From the NCBI GenBank assembly GCA_903901395.1, contig CAIUQW010000214.1, positions 1 to 20,604 on the forward strand: 20,604 nt of DNA, in the 5' to 3' direction. The notes under the pieces are model-generated. The model made no database searches. It was not told where the DNA came from and saw only the letters and a list, made by a program, of their open reading frames with translations. Source of the DNA: an uncultured Chlorobiales bacterium (GTDB lineage: Bacteria; Bacteroidota; Chlorobiia; Chlorobiales; Chlorobiaceae). A program made the position numbers and the translations under genes. Every line of letters starts with the position of its first letter. The first letter of the stretch is position 1. Below are positions 15,287 to 20,604 of this stretch, one piece after another.

Positions 15287-15949
15287 GTCGGGTTGTGTCG
15301 TTTTAAATAGTAATCTTCTTGTATACTCATTATAAATAACACGTCATCCCCTCGGTTGAGGGCTTTTTTTATCCCTTATCGTTCAGGTTAGGATACAGAT
15401 AATTTGATTTAAATATCGGCAGAATGATCATCGAAACTCCTCAGAGAATCGAGCCATGTTACCGAGAGGCTCTCCTGCCTGATACCGCTAACCGGAGCAC
15501 GACCCTCTTTGCGGCAGCAGCACGACTCCCCGACAGAACATCTCGAAATTCGGACAGATACCGTTAGAGACGGGTTTTCATTTATTACAAAATAATCGAT
15601 TCCGATTTCGATATGAATAAATCAACGGTACCGTATCATCCATCAGTTTAAACATGACGTGAGTCATCTACAATGAGGTGATAAAACAAGTCAAATTAAC
15701 TTGCTCTTATGAGCAAAGCTTAACGTTTTCAGGATGTCCCCAACCGTCTTATTCCTTTCGACACATTGGCCCGAAGGTTCGGAAATACAAAAAAAAGAGA
15801 TAAACGAAATCAGCCATGTGGAACACGGCTGGATCGACAATATCGCTAATCGTGGATTGATCAACTATCAGAAGTACGAATTAAATGTCAAGAGGTTATA
15901 ATGAAAGCAGAATCATGGGGCAGAAAGAGTCGTTAAATATTTCGTAACG
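15287..15949. other. Intergenic region, no intact gene
   Basis: Contains an orphan plus-strand terminator (15349-15371) and, at 15782-15901 on the plus strand, a short protein-like fragment (EISHVEHGWIDNIANRGLIN) ending in a stop. The fragment is too short to name. The rest shows no repeat, RNA gene or reading frame I could support. Confidence 0.45.
15349..15371 (+). terminator. Rho-independent terminator without a visible gene
   Basis: CCCTC-GGTT-GAGGG stem followed by C and a run of seven to eight T. It is in textbook form on the plus strand, but no plus-strand gene ends before it; probably left over from a deleted gene. Confidence 0.6.
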
Positions 15950-15988
15950 AAAGCACCGTAGATTCATAAGATTAACCTGCGGTGCTTT
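15950..15988 (-). terminator. Hairpin downstream of the GH16 gene
   Basis: Arms AAAGCACCG (15950-15958) and CGGTGCTTT (15980-15988) pair perfectly across a 21-base loop. The hairpin is 12 bases past the stop of the minus-strand hydrolase gene. On the minus strand the A-run precedes and CTTTCGTT follows the stem, so it is a plausible terminator in that direction. Confidence 0.6.
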
Positions 15989-15999
15989 GGCAAATATCG

Positions 16000-17508
16000 C
16001 TAGAACGCCAGCCATAATATCAATCCGACTCCTGCCGCTCCCGCCAGCACGACTCTCGCGCTACCGCCCGACGACGAGCCGCCGGTAGCCGCCGTTGCGG
16101 CCGCGACCGTCGTGAAGTGGAAGTTATCGGTACCAGCGTAGTGGTTGCTGGAATAATCCTGAATACTTCCATCAGAGAAGGTGACGTAATAACTCGTTCC
16201 GTCGGAAAAGTTGTTTGTCGGATCGATGGTCAGCGTGTCTCCGCTCACCACCAGGTGCGTGCTGTTCGCCACATTGAAACTCTCCACAATCGTTCCGGTT
16301 GCTGAACCTGAATAAATGTTTATAACACCGTTAGTGCCGAGATGAATCGCCTCGCTGAATGTAAGTATGATATTCGAATCAAGGACTATATTATTGCTTC
16401 CATTTAATGGCTTAAAAGATGTAATTACTGGCGCGTCAATATCCTTTGTTGTAAAATCATACGTTTCTGTACCCGCATAATTATTTCCTATTAAATCAAC
16501 AACCACACCCCCTGGAATAGAAATGAAATAGTGAGTGCCACTTGCAAGATTTTGAGTTGGATCTATAACGAGTGTATTATCGGATATTGTCAAATTCGAA
16601 CCAGAACTAACCGAATAAGACTCTACAACAGGGCCCATTATTGAGCCACTATGAATAGCTATGACGCCTGTGCCAGCAGCAATCGGCTCACTGAATGTAA
16701 GTATGATATTCGAATCGACAGCTATATTCTCACTTTCAATCGACGGCGAAAATGAAGTAATTACAGGTGGATCATCATAAAAAAAGGTAGTAGATAACCT
16801 TTGGACTGATACAGAATCAATATCAAAATAATATGTACTATTTGCTGATACAGACGCTACAGGAAAAATAGCAGAACTGTATGCATCAAGCCAAGATGAA
16901 TCAGGTGCCCAGATATTAAGATGTAAAGCCATTGGTGTTGAAGGAATGTTCCCGTCTTGAGAACGAACAAGTTGACCATCAACAATCCAACGAACAGTAT
17001 CTTTAAACCATTCGATTCTATAAGTATGAAAATCAGCAATATTTCCATTCAACGAATAATATTGTGGATGACCTGTTCCCAAAGGTTCATTAGCATAAAT
17101 ATTAGTCTGAATTTCGCCAGAATGATTTGTAACTGCTTCCCAATCTATTTCATCATGATTAGACCCAGAAATAGTTTTGTATCCAAACATGCCTGCGACA
17201 ATTCCCGGCACAGGATTAACAAAATGCGCACTAATTTCAAAAGCAATTCCTCCCAAATTAAGAGAGTAATTTTCTTTTGTAATAGTTTCTGTTCCATAGA
17301 AAGAAAAACCAGAAGGATTGTATGTATCAAGCTGTAGATGCAAAAGCCCATTTGAGACCAATGGCAATGATTGGCGTTGTTGTGTTCTTCCATAATAAGA
17401 TGGATTTGCATATAGCTGCCAATGATTATAGTCCCAATATGCCGAGTTCAAAGGGGCATCAAAATTATCAGATAATAATGTCGAAATTGTTGTTATTGAG
17501 GCTGTCAT
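16000..17508 (-). CDS. GH16-type glycoside hydrolase with two Big_5 (SbsA Ig-like) domains and hydrophobic C-terminal tail
   Basis: A 502-residue protein. Residues about 10-240 form a GH16-like beta-jelly-roll domain with the catalytic motif HDEIDWEAV (Glu120 nucleophile, Asp122, Glu124 acid/base). Flanking blocks SFYGTETITKENYSL, GGIAFEISAHF, PVPGIVAGMFGY, FHTYRIEWFKDTVRWIVDG and HLNIWAP are typical of this family of endo-beta-glucan/galactan cleaving enzymes. Two Big_5 Ig-like domains follow (about 247-354 and 359-467), each with PVITSFxP, SNIILTFSE and L-x-I-DPT. A Gly/Ser/Ala linker and a hydrophobic stretch (about 485-502) end the protein with no basic residues after it. No N-terminal signal peptide is visible, so export by a non-Sec route (for example type I) or C-terminal anchoring is possible. 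GGAG eight bases upstream supports the start. The 5' two-thirds are A+T-rich, the last ~150 bases G+C-rich. Substrate unknown. Confidence 0.85.
   Translation of the reverse strand: MTASITTISTLLSDNFDAPLNSAYWDYNHWQLYANPSYYGRTQQRQSLPLVSNGLLHLQLDTYNPSGFSFYGTETITKENYSLNLGGIAFEISAHFVNPVPGIVAGMFGYKTISGSNHDEIDWEAVTNHSGEIQTNIYANEPLGTGHPQYYSLNGNIADFHTYRIEWFKDTVRWIVDGQLVRSQDGNIPSTPMALHLNIWAPDSSWLDAYSSAIFPVASVSANSTYYFDIDSVSVQRLSTTFFYDDPPVITSFSPSIESENIAVDSNIILTFSEPIAAGTGVIAIHSGSIMGPVVESYSVSSGSNLTISDNTLVIDPTQNLASGTHYFISIPGGVVVDLIGNNYAGTETYDFTTKDIDAPVITSFKPLNGSNNIVLDSNIILTFSEAIHLGTNGVINIYSGSATGTIVESFNVANSTHLVVSGDTLTIDPTNNFSDGTSYYVTFSDGSIQDYSSNHYAGTDNFHFTTVAAATAATGGSSSGGSARVVLAGAAGVGLILWLAF
16355..16716 (-). 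repeat. Identical 26-bp segments in the two Big_5 domains
   Basis: Positions 16355-16380 and 16691-16716 are identical at all 26 bases, 336 bases apart, both encoding the DSNIILTFSE strand. Together with the similar domain layout this shows a tandem domain duplication, or gene conversion between the two modules, recent enough to preserve synonymous sites locally. Confidence 0.8.
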
Positions 17509-17899
17509 GACATAATCTCCGATATAAATTTTAAAAAAATCTACATATCAAGAAAACATTAGGTATCACAGACCTCATTTTTTCTAATAACGCTTAGAAA
17601 AATTAATTTCAAGAAATCATCATCAGAAAAAGAAATAAATAATAACACTTCAATACTTTTAATGGTGAATCAATTCTTTATATAGATACTGTTTATAAGC
17701 CGGGAAAAATTAATTATCCACGACGATTCAAAGCATCTGGCACTGCATGCCACCAACTTATTTGAAAAAACCGACGTTATATCGAAATTCAAATAAAAAA
17801 GCTACTGCACTAATGACGCTTGAAAAACTGAATGGGAAGGTTCTTCAACAGTAACTTACAAAACAAAACAAATAATACAAATCTTTTTTACGGCCATAA
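17509..17899. other. A+T-rich intergenic region upstream of the GH16 gene
   Basis: It should hold the promoter of the minus-strand hydrolase gene, but no convincing -10/-35 pair was identified. Nothing else seen. Confidence 0.4.
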
Positions 17900-18196
17900 T
17901 GCTCATGCCAACTTCAGTTCTGGCAATCCTTCGACAATTTCGACGGTTCTGAGACTGACGGTGAGGACACGAAGGAGAAGGTCGCGGATGTTGCTCGGAT
18001 TTCAAGGTGGACTCCAGTTGTTGAGGTCGTTCGTGATGTTGCTCTGTTTGTCGGCTTTGGGCTGGTGGCGTTCCAAAATGATCAAAAAACCAAGCACCAT
18101 CCTGACTACTATGATATCATTGCCGTCTTTCGACTCCTTTCTGTCACCCTCTTCGTTGTCATCAAAACTGTAGCCTCACCCCTGATGAGCATATGA
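17900..18196 (+). pseudogene. Possible membrane-protein gene remnant
   Basis: The frame open from the TAA at 17897 to the TGA at 18194-18196 reads protein-like sequence: FDNFDGSETDGEDTKEKVAD, RISRWTPVVEVVRDVALFVG, then KHHPDYYDIIAVFRLLSVTL, ending TVASPLMSI. It has an acidic stretch and two hydrophobic segments. No plausible start codon lies near the beginning, so it looks like the 3' part of a broken gene. A competing plus-strand frame (17832-18173) starts with ATG but turns Arg/Ser/Leu-rich and seems a shadow. Family not recognised. It ends just before the comM promoter copy. Confidence 0.35.
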
Positions 18197-18201
18197 CTCA
18201 A

Positions 18202-18747
18202 TGGATTTCACCGTATTTTCCGTATAATTAAGTGACAGTGGCGGTTAACCCCTGAATTTTTGTGACCGGCGCTGGCAATGGTCAACCCCTATTTATTGTT
18301 CCATATATGCTTACCAAACTCTGCGCGGCGGCGTTGCTTGGCATCGATGCCTTGAAGGTCGAGATTGAAACGAATGTTTCGGGCGGCTTGCCTGCCTTTA
18401 CGGTGGTCGGGCTGCCGGACAGCGCGATCAAGGAGAGCCGCGAGCGCATTCTGACGGCTATCCGCAACTCCGGCTTCGAGTTACCGTCGAAGAAGATTAC
18501 AGTTAACCTCGCGCCTGCGGACGTCAAGAAGGAGGGCACTTCGTTCGATCTCGGCATCGCCGTTGGGCTGCTCGGGTCGCTTGGAGAAATAAAAGGGCAG
18601 TTCGAGGATATTATCGTACTCGGCGAGCTGGCGCTCGACGGGTCGGTGCGGCGCATCAGCGGCACGCTTCCGATGGCCGTGATGGCGGCGCGGGAGAATA
18701 TCCGCTGGATGATCGTGCCCAAAATGAACGCGGCGGAGGCGGCGGTG
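18202..18747 (+). repeat. Direct repeat, copy 2: comM promoter region plus first 441 coding bases
   Basis: Partner of 11843-12390. It is the 5' part of the complete comM gene; beyond 18747 the gene continues while the other copy breaks off. The last 78 shared bases (from about 18670) are identical in both copies, whereas mismatches are spread through the preceding part. Confidence 0.92.
18223..18228 (+). promoter_or_regulatory. -10 element upstream of comM
   Basis: TATAAT, 78 bases before the comM start and conserved with the duplicated copy, where the spacing is 80 bases. No matching -35 at 16-18 bases is clear. Confidence 0.45.
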
Positions 18748-19863
18748 GCAATTTCGGCGACCGGCGCGGCGACACAGGTGTTCGGCGTCGAAACGCTCGT
18801 CGAGGCGGCGGGGCTGCTCAACGGCTCCATCGCCGCCGAACCGGTGAGCGTGAATGTGGCGGAACTGTTCGACTGCGAGCCGGAGTACCCGGTCGATTTC
18901 GCCGAGATCAAGGGACAGCTCGCCGCCAAAAAGGCCATCGAAATCGCGGCGGCGGGCGGGCACAACCTGCTCATGATCGGCCCGCCCGGCAGCGGCAAAA
19001 CACTGCTCGCCAAGGCTATTCCAGGCATTCTGCCCCCGCTCGGCTTCGAGGAGTCGCTCGAAACGACCAAGATTTACTCGGTGTCGAGCATGCTCGAACG
19101 CAACCGCCCGCTCATGATCACGCGGCCCTTTCGCAATCCGCATCATACGAGCAGCAACGTCGCGCTTATTGGCGGCGGGGCGCAGGCCAAGCCGGGCGAG
19201 GTGAGTCTGGCGCACAACGGCGTGCTGTTCCTCGACGAGCTGCCGGAGTTCACTCGTAGCGCCCTCGAAGTGCTGCGCCAGCCGCTCGAAGATCGCGAGG
19301 TGACGGTGGCGCGAGCGGCGCTTTCGACGCGCTATCCGGCGGGCTTCATGCTGGTGGCCGCGATGAACCCGAGTCCCGCCGGGCCGCTCAAGGATCGCGA
19401 CGGCCTGCCAACCGCCTCGCCCGAGCAGATTCGCCGCTACCTCTCCAAAATCTCCGGCCCGCTGCTCGACCGCATCGACATTCATATCGACGTGCCCAAG
19501 GTCGAAAACATCGAGCTGTTTTCGAACAATCTCGCCGAAAGCTCAAGCGCCATCCGCAAGCGGGTTATCGCCGCCCGCGCCCTCCAGCACGAGCGCTTCG
19601 CTTCGCTGCCGTCGCCGCGCATCTTCACCAACGCGCAGATGAGCTCGAAGCTGATCCGCAAGTTCTGCAAGCTCGACAAGGAGAGCGCCGAAAAGCTGAT
19701 GGACGCCATGAACCGCCTCAACCTCTCGGCCCGTGCGCACGACCGCATTCTCAAGGTGAGCCGAACCATTGCCGACCTCAATGGCGTGGAGCATATCGAG
19801 ATGAAGCACCTGGTGCAAGGCATCCAATACCGCAGCCTCGACCGCGAGTTCTGGAGTTTTTGA
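18307..19863 (+). CDS. comM: ComM/YifB family AAA+ ATPase (Mg-chelatase-like), complete copy
   Basis: A 518-residue protein of the family whose studied member is the branch-migration helicase of natural transformation. The order is an N-terminal Lon-like S5 domain (about 1-170, MLTKLCAAALLGIDALKVEI onward), Walker A GPPGSGKT (about 225-232), the FRNPHHTSSNVALIGGG pore/loop block, Walker B GVLFLDELPEF (about 304-314), YPAGFMLVAAMNPSPAG, then ISGPLLDRIDIHIDVPKVE with the sensor/Arg region, and a C-terminal helical lid ending YRSLDREFWSF. The frame is open from GTG 18262, but the ATG at 18307 is the conserved start in both copies. Oddity: many YifB/ComM proteins have NPCPCG with further Cys forming a zinc loop; here it is NPSPAG, with no Cys in the following loop. 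It is flanked upstream by acquired DNA and downstream by a 9-bp tandem repeat and a porin gene. Confidence 0.93.
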   Translation: MLTKLCAAALLGIDALKVEIETNVSGGLPAFTVVGLPDSAIKESRERILTAIRNSGFELPSKKITVNLAPADVKKEGTSFDLGIAVGLLGSLGEIKGQFEDIIVLGELALDGSVRRISGTLPMAVMAARENIRWMIVPKMNAAEAAVAISATGAATQVFGVETLVEAAGLLNGSIAAEPVSVNVAELFDCEPEYPVDFAEIKGQLAAKKAIEIAAAGGHNLLMIGPPGSGKTLLAKAIPGILPPLGFEESLETTKIYSVSSMLERNRPLMITRPFRNPHHTSSNVALIGGGAQAKPGEVSLAHNGVLFLDELPEFTRSALEVLRQPLEDREVTVARAALSTRYPAGFMLVAAMNPSPAGPLKDRDGLPTASPEQIRRYLSKISGPLLDRIDIHIDVPKVENIELFSNNLAESSSAIRKRVIAARALQHERFASLPSPRIFTNAQMSSKLIRKFCKLDKESAEKLMDAMNRLNLSARAHDRILKVSRTIADLNGVEHIEMKHLVQGIQYRSLDREFWSF

Positions 19864-19873
19864 GGGGAAGATG

Positions 19874-19918
19874 GATTGGACGGATTGGACGGATCGGACA
19901 GGTCGGACGGATCGGACG
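19874..19918 (+). repeat. Five tandem 9-bp repeats after comM
   Basis: Units GATTGGACG, GATTGGACG, GATCGGACA, GGTCGGACG and GATCGGACG follow each other without gaps, starting 11 bases after the comM stop. It is a minisatellite with no dyad symmetry and is unlikely to be a terminator. It may vary in copy number between strains. Confidence 0.8.
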
Positions 19919-20059
19919 TATCTGCTGAATCTGGCGGATCAGGGGAAATGCGCCTGAAATTGGAAGTTCATGGAAAAAGAGAGGGGCTGGCTATATTGGA
20001 GCCTATATGTTCTTTCTCGAACACATCCGATGATCCACATCAACTCATCCCATCCAAGC

Positions 20060-20604
20060 ATGAACGCAAAAGGATCACTCCGGCAGACACTGCTGCTTGC
20101 CGGAGCACTTCTCGGCTCATCACCGGCCATGGCTGCCGAGCCAATCGAACAGAGGATCGCCAGCCTCGAAAAGGAGCTTGCCGAATTGAAGGCGCTGGTC
20201 AAAGCCCAGGCTGTGGCTCCATCCACATCACAGACGACTACCGCTCCCCAGACCGCCAACAAGCCGGAAGCCGCCTCTCCGGCAACCGTCACAGTCTCCT
20301 CGGGCGCGAAGCTTCAGTTTTACGGCTTCGCTCGTTTTGATGCGTCGTACGACACCGGGCGGATTACGCCGGGCAACATCGCGCTGTACGCCCCATCCGA
20401 AGCGACGGTCAACGACGACGCTGAATGGAACCTGACGGCAAGCGCGACGAGAGTCGGCATGAACCTCTCCGGTCCCGCTACCGAGACGATGAAGCTGACT
20501 GGCAACATCGAGTTCGATTTCCTGAGCGGCGCGACCGAAAACGCCTCGAACCCGCGCCTTCGCCACGGCTACCTGAAAGCGTACTGGCCAGCACGCGACT
20601 TCAG
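20060..20604 (+). CDS. Outer-membrane porin with N-terminal coiled coil (DcaP-like), partial
   Basis: The first 181 codons are present; the gene continues past the right edge. Residues 1-25 form a Sec signal peptide (MNAKGSLRQTLLLAGALLGS, cleavage likely after AMA before AEPIEQ). A short heptad-like helix IEQRIASLEKELAELKALVK (about 29-48) is typical of trimeric porins that start with a periplasmic coiled coil. A Thr/Pro/Ala-rich linker follows, then beta-strand-like segments: KLQFYGFARFDASYDTGRI, TASATRVGMNLSGP and KLTGNIEFDFLSG. This resembles the DcaP-like porin family. The start at 20060 gives the best signal peptide; an in-frame ATG at 20030 is an alternative. No strong Shine-Dalgarno. 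Transported substrate unknown. Confidence 0.82.
   Translation, partial: MNAKGSLRQTLLLAGALLGSSPAMAAEPIEQRIASLEKELAELKALVKAQAVAPSTSQTTTAPQTANKPEAASPATVTVSSGAKLQFYGFARFDASYDTGRITPGNIALYAPSEATVNDDAEWNLTASATRVGMNLSGPATETMKLTGNIEFDFLSGATENASNPRLRHGYLKAYWPARDF

Larger units (their letters stand above)
12391..18201. mobile_element. Inferred inserted segment bracketed by the two comM copies
   Basis: About 5.8 kb lie between the end of the truncated comM copy and the promoter of the complete copy. Truncated copy first, foreign DNA next, complete copy last, all in direct orientation: this is the outcome of one homologous crossover between chromosomal comM and a circular molecule carrying a comM 5' fragment. 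The contents (restriction-enzyme remnant, orphan membrane gene, IS1380 remnant, MITE-like repeat, GH16 gene, debris) are of accessory type. No integrase, replication gene or att site was seen inside. Boundaries are inferred from the repeat only. Confidence 0.45.

Noticed and set aside
15782..15901. 40-codon plus-strand fragment with natural-looking end
   Set aside because: No start and no family; mentioned only within the intergenic entry.
18481..19485. 334-codon minus-strand frame opposite comM
   Set aside because: Arg/His-rich shadow of comM.
19874..19918. CRISPR array
   Set aside because: Units are 9 bp and contiguous, with no spacers; simple tandem repeat.

Overview
The window looks like chromosome of a green sulfur bacterium (Chlorobiaceae, probably Chlorobaculum). 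The best single marker is pscC, the three-helix membrane cytochrome c of the homodimeric type I photosynthetic reaction centre, which is specific to this group. The G+C-rich housekeeping genes, the hpf-hprK pair and the Chlorobi-style ComM agree with this. The call comes from reading proteins by eye; no database search was possible.

Positions 1-6101 are one tightly packed minus-strand block. In transcription order it holds a small methyltransferase, a protein of unknown function, a XerC/D-type tyrosine recombinase, the ribosome hibernation factor hpf, HPr kinase hprK, a lipoprotein peptide-binding protein and the start of a DppB/OppB-type permease that runs off the left edge. Several neighbours overlap by 4-20 bases. 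A perfect 30-bp palindrome separates hpf from hprK. Next come queF (+) and pscC (-), convergent on a shared hairpin, and then ppc (+), divergent from pscC.

Positions about 10230-18200 are accessory DNA of mosaic composition. They hold (i) an A+T-rich minus-strand gene with an N-terminal TIR-like / nucleoside-2-deoxyribosyltransferase-like domain, a candidate stand-alone defence protein; (ii) a truncated second copy of the promoter and first 147 codons of comM; (iii) the decayed N-terminal part of a Type ISP-like restriction-helicase on the minus strand; (iv) an orphan membrane/coiled-coil protein; (v) an IS1380-family transposase remnant with a nonsense codon, beside a 98-bp MITE-like element; (vi) a GH16-type glycoside hydrolase with two Ig-like Big_5 domains and a hydrophobic C-terminal tail; and (vii) further gene debris. 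The intact comM follows at 18307, then a 9-bp tandem repeat, then the start of a porin that runs off the right edge.

The most informative pattern is the comM duplication. The truncated and complete copies are in direct orientation and bracket about 5.8 kb of foreign-looking DNA. They differ at about 29 of 441 nucleotides, yet only one of 147 amino acids changes. This fits single-crossover (Campbell-type) integration of a circle carrying a comM 5' fragment from a related strain, which would leave one truncated and one full-length hybrid gene. The material between the copies is defence and mobile-element debris plus a possible surface enzyme.
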